DNA from: Sternotherus odoratus
Lineage: Eukaryota; Chordata; Testudines; Kinosternidae
Length of the DNA stretch: 64,000 nucleotides
Direction of reading: 5' to 3'
Assembly (NCBI GenBank): GCA_032164245.1
Contig: JAVMKO010000022.1
Span: 14,755,845-14,819,844 of the forward strand
How positions within the stretch are numbered: the first letter of the stretch is position 1; each line of letters begins with the position of its first letter. The notes under the pieces are model-generated. The model was not told the DNA's origin and ran no database searches. It saw nothing but the letters and a program-made list of their open reading frames with translations. Shown here piece by piece: positions 42,770 through 53,483 of this stretch. A program made the translations under genes and the position numbers.

Positions 42770-43020
42770 CCTAATGCCCATCCAGCATCACTGTTGCATT
42801 ATGAGGGAAATGCTGTGCTGAATCCCCCAAATGGTCACTGTTACTGCACCAAGGAAATTCTTTGTGGATTATCCCAAGTGGGTGTCTGGTTTCACTTTTC
42901 CATGAGGGAAAAGCTCTGGACTTTCTCCTGACGGGTCACTGGTCACTTTATGACACTGCTACCCCCACAAGGGAAATGCTCTGTGCATTCCCCAAGTAGC
43001 TGATCAGTTGCAGGTTTCTT
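42770..43020 (+). repeat. Minisatellite, GTGTCAC family, short block
   Basis: Four to five degenerate units (GCATCACTGTTGCATTATGAGG, ATGCTCTGTGCATTCCCCAA). Same family and orientation as 37570-39790. Confidence 0.65.
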
Positions 43021-43339
43021 AGGCTATAGCCTAGGAAAAAGGTGTTGTAAAGACGGAGAACAGACGGCTGCTTCCCTTTAGGTGGGGCTTGGCTTCTAAT
43101 ACAAGTTTTCCTCCTTGTTCTGGGTGTGGGATGAGAATTTCCCTAGCTTGGGAGCAGCTGATCTTCCAGGGCAGGGAGGAGCCTGTTCACCTGAGCAGTG
43201 GCTTGGAACCAGTAAGGCAAGTACAGCTGCTGAGTTTGTCCATCTTCCTATGGGTGTATCTGCCTCTCTCTGATCTCGTATGTGCCTGTGTGCTCTCTGT
43301 CTTTCTATCTCTCCTTGCACAGAACATGGGCACTGGTTC

Positions 43340-43437
43340 ATCCCACAGGCTTGGTCTGAGAGGAGGGTTGAGGGCAGAGCCCCGCCGTGTGGGAGAGGTG
43401 AAAAGAAGAGCCTACGAGACGTTGCCAACTGAGATGG
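43340..43437 (+). pseudogene. Module V, best-preserved copy
   Basis: The block ends at GAGATG|GTAAAT. The frame reads GLRGGLRAEPRRVGEVKRR then AYETLPTEM. The same VKRRAYETLPTEM reading recurs in weaker form near 36690, 42350 and 45170, which suggests a once-coding exon. No family is recognised. Confidence 0.35.
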
Positions 43438-44215
43438 TAAATTTTTCTTCTCCCTCCCCCCCCCCCCCAGCTGGGTTTAGTACCAAGGGAAACTAAGTCG
43501 TGTGCCGGAATCTACCGCCCTCATGCGATGGAAGGCGAGCGAGAGCAGAGAGATCGCAAGCATTATTGATGCCAGGCAAGTGCCGTCCAGCTGGCAGTGG
43601 AGCAGCTGTTACCATCAGTCAGATAAGTGTCTGATTTGGTGTGGACTTTGGTAACTGCCCATCTGCCTCTAGCCCGGGACTTGTCATTAGCTGGGAGCTC
43701 ATTTTGTAGGTAAAGATTCATGACTAGCTGTGGTTATGAGGGAGACAAGGTTCCCATTTTCAGGGGCTGCTCATTTCTCTGTCCACAAGTGGTGTGTTGT
43801 CCACAGCAGAAGATGGAATCCAGGGGGATGACTCCAACTGGTGAGTTTCTTTCCTTTTGCCCATGTTCCTCTTTCTCTTCTGTAATGTGTTGGCCAACAC
43901 TCTGTCCATCTGTCTCTCTCGCTGTCCTTGCCTTTCCTTGTGCTGTCTCCCTTCGTAGCACACAGGCAGGCGTGCTAGGTGTGCAGCCCCACAGGCTGTA
44001 TCTTGGGAACTATGAAGAAGTAGGAGGGGACCAAAATCATGCAGGGCAGTGGGTGCTAGAGTGGAGCGGCGACTGTGCGTCTTGACTGTCTCTGTTGGAG
44101 TGGGGCTGATGAAGATGGGATTGGAGAGAGAGGCGGGGATGAGGGCAAGATTACCTGCACCAACTTAATTCTGTGGAGTGATGGCTCTTGTTTGTCTTAT
44201 TTGGTGAGCTTGCAG

Positions 44216-44336
44216 AAGAATCGTCCAAGAGTAGCAGCCGAAGGAGGAGGAGGAAGATGTGGACCTGAGCAACCTGGACATCCCTCTAAGCAGAGATGAA
44301 CAGTCCTCAGCTTTCTGCCTCCTGATTAACTGGTTA
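44216..44336 (+). pseudogene. Module E copy 12
   Basis: The acceptor is weakened (GTGAGCTTGCAG) and the donor lost (AACTGGTTAGTGCC). After a TAG the frame reads QPKEEEEDVDLSNLDIPLS, RDEQSSAFCLLINW. The reading after the stop is preserved. Confidence 0.5.
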
Positions 44337-45439
44337 GTGCCTGAATTCCTCATCCGTACTTGCCCCAGTTGTGTTCAGAGGCTCTGAACTTCCTCACTGA
44401 ACATGGTGCTCTATGGGATTAAGATGAGGGAGAGGCACAAGTCTCCTGTGCCAAGTGACTATTTTCCTTGTAGGTGCAATGGACTGCCTTCTAATTGTAG
44501 TGCTAAAGCTGTAAAGGGAGGAGGATTGAGGACAGAACCCTGAGGTGTGGTAGATGTGAGAAGAAGAACCCATGTGACGTTGCTGACTGAGATGGTAACT
44601 GATTATTTTTTTCCCCTTGTGTTGGGTTTCGTACCAAGGGAACAGAAGTGAGAGGTCAGAGTCCGCTCCCCTCATGTGATGGAAAGCGAGAAAGAGCAGG
44701 GAGAACGCAAACTTTATAGATGCCAGGCAAGAGACAGTCAGCTGGGAGTGGAGCAGCGGTCACCATCCGTGAGAGAAGTGTCTTGTTAGCTGAGGGCTCT
44801 GCTCACGGCCGTTTGGCTCCAGGTACGGGTGCCCCGTTAGAGAGGGCTGGGTTCCTAACCAAATGTTCCTGAGTAGCTATGGTTACGAGGGAGACAAGGT
44901 CTCTATTTTGAGGGGCTGCTCATTTCTCTGTCCAGAAGGTTGGATCCAGGTGGCTAGTTCCTTGCCTTCCTTCCATGTTTTTCTCTCTTTTTTTTGTCTA
45001 GTATGTTGGCCAACACACTTTGACCAGAGTCTGCCATGCAGAGTGGCTGTTTTTGGGTGTCGTTGGAAATGGTGCTGTCTATGCTTGGACCTAAAGGTGT
45101 AATGGGAGGAGGGTTGAGGGCAGAGTCCCACTGTTTGGGACAGGCGAAAAGAAGAGTCTACCCAATGTTGCTGAGTGGAAGGGTAAGTTATTTGTTTTTC
45201 CCCTTGTGCTGGCTTTAGTATCACAGGAAAAGAAGTCAAGCGTCAGACTCTGCTTTCGTCATGCGATGGAAAGGGAGCCTGAGCAATGAGACTGCAAGCA
45301 CTGTTGATGTCACGCAAAAGCCACCCAACTGAGAGCAGAACAGCCCCCACTGTCAGTGAGATAAATGTGTGGTTTGGTGATTGCTCTGTTCACGGCCCAC
45401 CTTGTTCCTGATAGGGACATCCTGGTACCTGGGGCTGGG

Positions 45440-46250
45440 TTTGTAAGGCCACCCAGTGTTGTACCATGAGGGAAATGTTCTGATTACCTCGCGTGGCCAC
45501 CCAGCATCCCTGTTGCTTCATGAGGGAAATGTTCGGTGTAATTACCCCAGCTGGCCATCAAGCATCACACTTATTCCATTACGTTAGGGAAATGTTCTGT
45601 GTAATTACTGCACATGGCCACCCAGCATCACTGTTACTCCCTCAGGGAAATGTTTGGTGTAATTACCCCAAGTAGGTACCCAGTCTCATCACTGTTGCAT
45701 CGTGAGGGAAATGTTCTTTGTCATTACCCCACATGGCCACCCAGTTCTATGTAATGTTCTGTTGCGCCGTGAGAGAAATATTCTGTGTCATTACCCCGCA
45801 TGGCCACCTATCGTTGCTGTTGGTCTGTATGGGAAACGTTCAGTGCAATTACGCTGCATGGTAATCCAGTGTCACTGTTGCTCCATGACTGTTGGTCCAT
45901 GGGGGAATTGTTCTGTGTAATTACCCCAGGTGGCCACCAAGCCTCACACTTGTTCCATGATTAGGGAAATGTTCAGTGTAATTACCCCAGATGGCCACCT
46001 GGTGTTGTCACTGTTGCTCCTTGAGGGAAATGGTTGGTGTAATTACCCTGTGTGGCCACCTAGCTAACTGTTGTTGCGTGAGGGAAATGTTCTGTGTAAT
46101 TAACCTGAGTGGCCACCTAGTGTCCCAGTTGCTCTCTGTGGGAAATGTTCTGTGTAATTACCCCGCATGGCAATCCAGTGTCACAGTTGCTCTCTGTGGG
46201 AAATGTTCAGTGTAGTTACCCCTCATAGCCACCCAGTGTTGTCACAGCTG
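45440..46250 (+). repeat. Minisatellite, GTGTCAC/GGCCACC family, array 3
   Basis: About 13-14 units (AAATGTTCTGTGTAATTACC, CCGCATGGCCACCCAGC, ATCACTGTTGCTCC) of about 60 bp run in the same direction as array 2. They are younger looking than array 1. They follow the last exon-array unit directly. Confidence 0.9.
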
Positions 46251-46344
46251 CCCATGGTGCAGTCATCGCCTGCTCCGCTCTCAGTGCCTGCAGAGCCATT
46301 AGAGCTCCCACTGCAGCTGGCACCACCTTTGGCAATGGAACCGG

Positions 46345-46690
46345 CTAAGGTTCCCCATGAGGGCAAGCCTGCTGGTGAGGCCTTGCATAAAATGAGTGAG
46401 CACCAATGGACTCTGGAGCCAAGGCAGAGCTAGAGGATGCCATGCTCTTTGTCCCTGTGCCCCAGGTCTCTGGCCCGTTGTTATGGGTCATAAGCACCAG
46501 GTTTCCAATCCCTGTCTTCACACCGAAGTTCTCCCAGGTGTACAAGATCTCCTCAGCACCAGTCCATGTCACATTGTAGATGGCCGAGGCCGAGACCTCG
46601 AGGCTGCTCCTCCACATGATGCTTCTCTCCCTAGGCCTGGCCCTGATTAGAATGTTCCTGGCAACAGTGGTGGTGGTTAGCTGCCAGATA
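46345..46690 (-). CDS. Unrecognised coding-like exon (minus strand)
   Basis: On the minus strand a frame runs from about 46690 down. It reads TTTTVARNILIRARPRERS, IMWRSSLEVSASAIYNVTW, TGAEEILYTWENFGVKTGIG and NLVLMTHNNGPETWGTG. Composition is protein-like (hydrophobic and aromatic residues evenly spread, an NVT glycosylation site, few Pro/Ser runs). After roughly 46450 it becomes Ser/Ala/Pro-rich and less convincing. An ATG lies at 46617. It may be an exon of a minus-strand gene or a fragment of a captured element. I cannot name it. Confidence 0.35.
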
Positions 46691-46979
46691 GAGGCTTAGA
46701 TAGGGCCACTGGCACAGTTCAGTTCCTTGTCCAGGCAACAAAGGGACTGGGCTCCAGGGGGAATGTCTGTGGTGTTGGGACCAGCCTAGCAACGGCGGGG
46801 TACTTTGATACCATTTCCCCACCCTTACCAACCCTTGGTCACTGCATTGGACTGGCTGAAGTTGGCACACAACCCAACACCTCCCTCCCACTCAGCCAAA
46901 GACACCCGCAGGCTTCCCCCAGGGTCCAATCACCAGTGGAGGTGGGTCTCTCCAAAGAGAGCTCACCAGACTATGTCAA

Positions 46980-47800
46980 GGAGGGTCAGGTGCTGCTCCG
47001 TATTTGTATCTGGTGTGTCCCCTCTAGAAACAAGCAGTGTGTCATGAATACTGTCCCCTCTCAAAACAAGTGATGTGTCATTAATAGTACTCCTCTTGGA
47101 AACAAGTGGGGTGTTGTGAATGCTGTTTCCTCTGGATACAAAGGGTGTGTCCTCAATCCTGTCACCTCTGGGAACAAGGGGTGTGTTCTGAATACTGTCC
47201 CCTCTGGAAACAAGTGGTTGTGTCATGAGTAGAATTCCTCCTAGAAAAAAGCAGTGTATTGTGAATACTATCCCCTCTGGAAACAAGCACTGTCAATAAT
47301 AATTATCCCAGAAACAATTGGTGTGTCCTCAATACTGTCCCTCCTGGAAACAAGAGGTGTGTCATGAACAGAATTCCTCCTAGAAACAAGTGGTGTGTCT
47401 TCAATACTGTCCCCTCTGGAAAAAAGTGGTGTGTCATTAATAGAATTCCTCGCAGAAAAAAGCAGTGTGTTGTGAATACTGTCCCCTCTCAAAAAAGCTG
47501 GTGTGTCCTCAATCCTGTCCCCTCAGGAAACAACTGGTTGTTTCCTGAATACTGTGCCCTCCAGAAACAAGTGCTGTGTCGTGAATAGAATTCCTCCTAG
47601 AAACTAGCGTTGTGTCCCCTCTGGAAACTAGAGGTGTGTCATTAATAATTATCCTGGAAACAAGTGGTGTGTCCTCAATACTGTCCCCTCCAGAAACAAG
47701 GGTGTGTGTCCTGAATACTATTCCCTCCACAAATAAAAGATGTATAATGAATAGCAACCCTACATAAACAAGAGGTGTATGATCAATGCTTCATGTTTCC
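46980..47800 (+). repeat. 36-bp minisatellite
   Basis: About 22 units of the form GTGTGTCCTGAATACTGTCC, CCTCTGGAAACAAGTG. The period is 36 bases, a multiple of three, so both strands keep long open frames (minus strand: a 12-residue TPLVSRGDSIHN-type repeat). Units vary by point changes and a few short deletions. No start context, splice site or flanking coding suggests that it is translated. Confidence 0.9.
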
Positions 47801-48082
47801 ATGGGGAATACTATTTCTTGAATATATGATTTGTAGAAAGTAATATTAAAAGCAGTGGGGCCATGGCTCCTTGGTGCCCTGTGTTCTGGTGTCTGTACTC
47901 TTGCCCTCCCACCCCCGCCACACACTTGGAACAGGCCGCTGTTCAAGCGGGTCCTGGGAATTTCTCGTCTGCTCTGCAGAGGGCAGGGGCTGGTTTTGGG
48001 GTGTCACAATCCCCCTGCGTTTGTATCTGGCCTCTGCTGAGCTGGGGTGTGGGTGGGTGATAGGAGTCTGTGATGTACATGA

Positions 48083-48213
48083 GTATCAGAGGGGTAGGTG
48101 TTAGTCTGGATCTGCAAAACTGACAAAGAATCTTGTAGCACCTTAAAGGCTAACAGATGTTTTGGATCATAGGTTTTCGTGGTCGAAGACCCACTTCATC
48201 AGATGAATGTCAT
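48083..48213 (-). mobile_element. Penelope-like tail, divergent copy
   Basis: It reads TATCAGAGGGGTAGGTGTTA, TCTTGTAGCACCTTAAAGGC and GAAGACCCACTTCATCAGATG. It is related to the tails at 18.8 and 37.9 kb but belongs to another subfamily (ATCTGCAAAACTGACAAAG linker). Confidence 0.65.
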
Positions 48214-48325
48214 CATCGGTTAGTCTATAAGTTATTCTACAGCTATCACTAAAAATATGAGTTTAAAATAAGTAACATTCAGCTGCAGTAAAGTTGTGGC
48301 CTCAAGCAGAATTTATGTTCTAGCA

Positions 48326-48880
48326 CAGGCGTGGGAAAACTACAGCCCATGGGCCACATGAAGCCCACAGGACCATCCTGCCTGGCCCCTGAGCTCCCAG
48401 CCAGGGAGGCTAACCCCACACCATTAAGCAGGCAGTGCTTGGGCAGGGTGGGGTGTGTGCTCCATACAGCTACCAGAGATGCTGCTGAGCAGCAGAGTGA
48501 GGGGGCCAGAGCCGGGTAGGGTGGATAAGGGGCAGGGTGTCCCAGGGTGCAGTCAAGGAGCAGGGAAGGTTGGATGGCGTGTGCAAGTGCCAGGGGTCTG
48601 TCAAGGGGTCAGGGCAATCAGGGACGATGGAGTAGTGGGCCTCCTGGGGGGTGCAGTTAGGGTGGGGGGGTCTTGGGAGGGGGTAGACAGGGGTCAAGGA
48701 TCAGAGGGGGTTGGATAGATTGGGGACCCTGAGAGGGGAGCCAGGGGGCAGGAAGAGGGAAGGGGTCAGATAGGGGGTTGGGCCACAGTGCTTGGGGAGG
48801 CACAGCCTTCCCTACCTGGCCCTCCACATAATTTTGCAAACCCAATGTGACCCTCAGGCCAAAATGTTTGCCCACCCCTG
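48326..48880 (+). mobile_element. hAT element, GGGTGGGCAAA family, target TTCTAGCA
   Basis: The ends are CAGGCGTGGGAAAACTAC and GTTTGCCCACCCCTG. TTCTAGCA flanks both sides (48318-48325 and 48881-48888). At 555 bp with a G-rich interior it has no transposase frame. It is the cleanest member of its family here. Confidence 0.9.
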
Positions 48881-49139
48881 TTCTAGCAGGATACTATTAT
48901 TTGATATTTTAAATAATGAATTACCATGATAAAGCACAATATGATGATAAAAATCAGACAATTCTTCCAGACAGGACAGGATAGGAACTTTAGAACTCAT
49001 TTCTACCTTAAATTTGATTATTTGAGTAGTACAATTATGACATGCACAGACCACATGAAAAGATAAACTAATAGCACTGTAATCCTAAAACTTTGAAATG
49101 CACCATGCACACATAGCGATTTTAAAAGGGCTAACGTAA

Positions 49140-51340
49140 AAAAATGACATTAGTAAGAAAAATGGATTGGGCTGAAGAATTTCGGAATCTAAAGGGGGAG
49201 GGGGACTGGAATTACTTTAAATCAAAGTTCCAGAAGCTATCAGAAGCCTGCATCCCAAGAAAGGGGGAAAAAATCATAGGCAGGAGTTGTAGATCAAGCT
49301 GGATGAGCAAACATCTCAGAGTGGTGATTTAAGAAAAAGCAGAAAGTATACAGGGAGTGGAAGATGGGCGGGATCAGCAAGGAAAACTATCTTATTGAGG
49401 TCAGAACTTGTAGGGATAAAGTGAGAGAGGCTAAAAGTCAAGTAGAATTAGACCATGCAAAGGGAATTAAAACCAATAATAAAAGGTTCTAGAGTCATAT
49501 AAATAAGAAAACAAAGAAAGAAGAAGTAGGTCCACTAAAAACTGAGGATGGAGTGTAAGTTAAGGACAATTTAGGCATGGCCCAATATCTAAACAAATAT
49601 TTTGCCTCCGTCTTTAATGAGGCTAATGAGGATATTAGGGATAAAGGTAGCATGGCAAGTAGGAATGAGAATATGGATGTAGATATTACCATATCCGAGG
49701 TAGAAACCAAACTTGAACAGCTTAATGGGACTAAATTGGGGGGCCCAGATAATCTTCATCCAAGAATATTAAAGGAACTGGCACATGAAATTGCAAGCCC
49801 ATTAGCAAAATTTTTTATTTAATCTTTAAACTTGGGGGTTGTACCGTATGACTGGAGAATTGCAAATATAGTTCCTATTTTTTAAGAAAGGGGGAAAAAG
49901 TGATCCAGGTAACTACAGGCCTGTTAGTTTGACATCTGTAGTATGCAAGTGCATTGAGGTCAATGGCAAATGGGACAAAATACAACATGGTATTACAAAA
50001 GGTAGATTGTGCCAAACAAACCTGATCTTCTTTCAAAAAGTAACAGATTTTTTAGATGAAAGGAAATGAAGTGGATCTAATTTACCTAGACTTTAGTAAG
50101 GCATTTGATACAGTGCCACATGTGGATTTATTAGTTAAATTGGAAAAGCTGGGGATCAATATGAAAATTGAAAAGTGGATAAGGAACTGGTTAAAGGGGA
50201 GACAACAGAGGGTCATACTGAAGGGCGAATTGTAATAACAAGACTTTTAGTTATAAACTGGGGACACATCAATTAGAAGTCACAAAGGAGGAGAAGGACC
50301 TTGGAGTATTAGTTGATCACAAGATGACTATGAGCCACCAATGTGATATGGCTGTGAAAAAAGCTAATGTGGTCTTCGGCTGCATTAGGTGAGGTATTTC
50401 TAGTAGGGATCAGGAGGTATTAGTACCATTATATAAGACACTGGTGAGACCTCATCTGGAATACTGTGTGCAGTTCTGATCTCCCATCGTTAAGAAGGAT
50501 GAATTCAAACTAGAACAGGTGCACCGAAGGGCTACTAAGATGATCCGAGGAATGGAAAAACCTGTCTTATGAGGGGAGACTCAGGGAGCGGGGCTCGTAT
50601 AGCCTGTCCAAAAGAAGGCTGAGGGGAGATATGATTACTCTCTATAAATATATCAGAGGGACAAATACCAGGGAGGGAGAAGAATTATTTAAGTTCAGTA
50701 CTAATGTGGCCACAAGAACAAATGGATATAAACTGGTCAACAGGAAGTTTAGACTCAAAATTAGACAAAGGTTTCTAAGCATTAGAGGAGTGAAATTATG
50801 GAATAACCTGCCAAGGAAAGCAGTGGGGGCAAAAAAACCTATCTGGCTTCAAGTCGAAGCTTGATAAGTTTTCCCATCACATCATCTCCTCCATAAACAT
50901 AATTTTGGCAGTTGATCTTTGACTATGGTAATAGAGTGGCCTAGTGATACAAGATGGAAAGTTGGGGGGAGGATGGGATCTAAGATACTACAGAGAATTC
51001 TGTCCGGGGGGGTGGGGAGTGGGGGCTGGCTGTTGAGTCTTGCCCACATGCTCAGGGTTCAGCCAGTCACCATATTTGGGTCGGGAAGGAATTTTCCTCC
51101 AGAGCAAATTGGCAGAGGCCCTGGAGGTTTTTTGCCTTCCTCTGCAGTAGAGGGCATGGGTCACTTGCTGGAGGATTCTCTGTCCTTTTAAGGCCTTAAA
51201 CCAAGATTTGAGAACTTCAATAGCTCAGATATAGGTGAGATATATTGTAGGAATGGGTGGGTAAAATTCTGTGCCCTGCGTTGTGCAGAAGGTCAGACTA
51301 GATGATCATAATGGTCCCTTCTGACTCTAAAGTCTATGAG
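49140..51340 (+). mobile_element. CR1-group LINE, decayed
   Basis: Reverse-transcriptase motifs are readable through frameshifts. These are WAEEFRNLKGEGDWNYFKS near the start, then LEQLNGTKLGGPDNLHPRIL, SDPGNYRPVSLTSVVCK, DFSKAFDTVPHVDLLVKL, KEEKDLGVLVDHKMTMSHQ and [12 protein letters not shown]. The order matches CR1/L3-type elements. The 3' end CCTTCTGACTCTAAAGTC at about 51320 fits the 3' UTR. The region between IL-KGEL and the next part is deleted near 50230. Many stops make it inactive. Confidence 0.85.
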
Positions 51341-51374
51341 GTGTAAGGATGGCAATACACTATGCACCCCTTAT

Positions 51375-52020
51375 GTTTGTGATGCTGTTATGTTATGTTA
51401 TGTTGCCTTAAGAGCTTGGTGCCTACCCCTGGCTGCCCATACAGTGCTTAATGTGTGCCAGGGCTGAGCTCTGTGACGTTTGTCTATGTAAATTAAGCAC
51501 TTGGAGGAGGCAGTGGGGCATGCAGGGGCTGGGGGGCAAAGTACAAGTTTGTACAGGTTGCCATTTTCCCTACAGTTCAGCATGAGGATGGTGGAGTTTC
51601 TCTGGCCTTTGGTAGCTGCCTGGGCAGCGTGACAGGGAGTGACACTGCCCTCCATTTTGAGTGTGAGGCTGTAGATATGCCCTCAAGCACCAGTGAAGTC
51701 ATCTTTACATTACTGCACCCCCCCCCCCCATATCCTCTCACAGTACAAAGACAACCCTCAGCACTGTTGAGGTATCTCTTTCAGCAGCCTCCAACTGCAC
51801 CTACTGTGGAGTCCCCTCTTCTGTCTAGGTAGCATTTCCTTTTTAGGAACCTCAAATAGTGTAATTACCTGTTGATAGCATTTGAGTCTTCAGAAATTTT
51901 GCATTGTAAGACAGAAGGCTGGTTAATACACCAAGAGGAACAGTGCTTGCTGCTGCTAAAGTAGAAATGAACTAAAGGGTTTCTGGGTCACTGGAGTCTG
52001 TCTTTATAGCTGCCTTTGGC
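51375..52020. other. Spacer upstream of the ZP-like array
   Basis: It contains a short TGTTATGTTATGTTATGTTG run (51385-51405) and a C-run near 51720. No coding-like block is seen. It ends at the promoter described next. Confidence 0.4.
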
Positions 52021-52100
52021 TTCCAAGGCATGCTGGGAAATGGAGGGCGGAGCTTAGGCAGTATATAAGCTGGGCTCTTGTCAGAGGAAGTCATTCAGCT
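52020..52100 (+). promoter_or_regulatory. TATA promoter with ZNF143/THAP11-type motif
   Basis: GGCATGCTGGGAAATGGAG (52028-52046) has the core of the ZNF143/THAP11 motif in reverse. A TATA box TATATAAG lies at 52062-52069, and the expected start of transcription is 52092-52100. A short possible exon with ATGs at 52106 and 52119 and a GTACAT donor at 52129 follows. The position directly before the ZP-like array suggests that it drives, or once drove, that locus. Confidence 0.55.
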
Positions 52101-52118
52101 TTGTGATGCTGCAAAGAG

Positions 52119-52285
52119 ATGTATATAGGTACATGTATGGGTGTTTAGAGTTATGGTGAGTATTGATATGGGGTAACAATGACATGTATTTGTGGTTAAT
52201 CTACTGTTTTTCTTTCCTTCTTTCTATATAATGTGTTTTTCTTTCATTTCAGATTTATGTGTTATCATTACTATTTTCATTGGGA
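52119..52285 (+). CDS. Candidate signal-peptide exons 1-2
   Basis: Exon 1 would end at 52128 (GATGTATATAG|GTACAT). Exon 2 would be 52253-52285, with acceptor TCTTTCATTTCAG and donor GGGA|GTGAGAC. Joined from the ATG at 52119 they read MYIDLCVIITIFIG, a short start with a hydrophobic core, in phase 1. The next acceptor (52891-52892) is compatible in phase and gives TVSRSGTELHCDL. Against this, the start lacks a basic residue and the phase used differs from that of the later A exons. Confidence 0.3.
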
Positions 52286-52323
52286 GTGAGACACTGGGGG
52301 GGAGCTTCTGTTAAACACACATA

Positions 52324-52666
52324 CAGTAGACTTTTGATTATCCAGGATGATAGGGAAAAAATAATTCTGGTTAATAAAATCCTGGATAATCACCATCCAT
52401 AGGAAATATGGGGAGAGGGGGTTTGGTTCACCAGCCACCCTGTGCCGGGGGGGAGGGGGTATTGGTTTACTGGCTGCCCTGTGCCCTGGTAGGGTGTGTG
52501 TTTGTGTGGTGTGGTTTTTTTTTGTGTGTGTCTGTGTGTGTGCTTGGGGCGGCAGCAGAGACAGAGCCAGCCCTACAAGTTGTTTTGGTTTTGTGTTTGT
52601 TTTGGTTTGTTTCCTAGTTAATCCACATTCTGGTTAATCCAATCCTGGATAATCGAGAGTCTACTG
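52324..52666 (+). mobile_element. Pogo-type MITE with TA target
   Basis: The ends are CAGTAGACTTTTGATTATCC and GGATAATCGAGAGTCTACTG, flanked by TA on both sides (52322-52323, 52667-52668). Internal subterminal copies of CTGGTTAAT and CCTGGATAATC also pair. It is 343 bp, non-coding, and lies in the presumed second intron of the ZP-like locus. Confidence 0.9.
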
Positions 52667-52892
52667 TATTTAGTACTGGTAGCATGTCCATGGTGTTGGA
52701 TGTTGTAGAAGCATAGCAATTTTCTGTCTGGGTTAGGTGGGGACTGGTCTGAGGAAACTAATATTTAGTAAGCGTTTCTTCTCTTAATCTCATCTGTATG
52801 CCCCTTTTTGTATTTTTTTCTCCAATTGTTTGGAGCCCCCTGAGTAGAGTTAATAAACCATGTTTACAGTCAAACTTTCTTTGTATTTGCAG

Positions 52893-53150
52893 CTGTGTCC
52901 AGATCCGGTACTGAGTTGCACTGTGACCTGAGGGTTGTGAATATTTTTCTTCTGTCACACCATCGCTATATGTTTAGGAATAATTTCAACATCTGGGCAT
53001 GAAGGCCTGTCTAACAAGGTGAAGAGGCTCTTGAGGGGGAGCTCCTGTCCAATTTCCAAAGATAAGTATATGCCAAAGGGTTTGATGGTCAGAAGGATTT
53101 GTGATCTTGAGGCTCTTTCTTTACTTATGGGAGTTCTCTAAATTCTACTC
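52893..53150 (+). pseudogene. A1, first A-type block
   Basis: After the acceptor TTTGTATTTGCAG one frame reads VSRSGTELHCDLRVVNIFLL. A second frame, matching the other A blocks, reads CHTIAICLGIISTSGHEG and then DKYMPKGLMVRRICDLEA to a stop. A small deletion separates the frames. It lacks the MP-x-x-GSEG core of later units. Confidence 0.45.
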
Positions 53151-53169
53151 ATTCTTAATGGGCACGTGA

Positions 53170-53405
53170 GGCATTTTGCATCACTGGTCACCACTTCATT
53201 CTTGTGTTCTCCTCTACATGGTTGTGGTTTTCTGAGGCGGATGTGCCAATCCTAGTTAGCGATGGGCCTCTGTGGTGTAGGGAAAAGGGGAGGGCCATCA
53301 GTATGTAGAAATTTAGCCATTCCATGTGTATGAGAGCATTTGGGGTGGGGTTATGTGAGGGGGATGTAATGTGTAGTAGGCATTCCCTGTCAAGCAAGTC
53401 CTATG
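53170..53405 (+). pseudogene. B1
   Basis: The frame FCITGHHFILVFSSTWLWFS then EADVPILVSDGPLWCREKGR is open for about 47 codons until TAG. The acceptor is weak here (no CACACAG). The 3' end TATGTAG|GTTAGG is altered. Confidence 0.5.
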
Positions 53406-53483
53406 TAGGTTAGGTGAGTAGAATGTATAACTGAGGTTTACAGTCAAGGTTTGTTTTTTTTATTTTATTTTTTTTATTTGCAG

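Larger units (their letters stand above)
24780..45440 (+). repeat. Array of about a dozen exon-bearing units
   Basis: Units of roughly 1.1-1.2 kb repeat a fixed order. First comes a block ending AACTGAGATG|GTAACTG (module V). Next is an acceptor TGCTGGGTTTAG with TACCAAGGAAAAGAAGTC (module K), then GGTTCCTGACTAGCTGTGG, GGGGCTGCTCATTTCTCTG, TATGTTGGCCAACACTCTG and GGACACAGGCAGGTGTGCTA. Last comes TTGGCTTTTGCAG followed by module E and a GTGAGTAAG donor. Spacing is irregular because of insertions and partial units. The consistent splice signals on the plus strand indicate an amplified multi-exon gene or lncRNA locus. No unit is open throughout. Confidence 0.85.

Noticed and set aside
49144..50864. 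Short open frames that look like independent genes
   Set aside because: They are pieces of a decayed CR1-group LINE, as the order of reverse-transcriptase motifs shows.
52408..52617. 69-codon Cys/Val-rich frame
   Set aside because: It lies wholly inside the pogo-type MITE.
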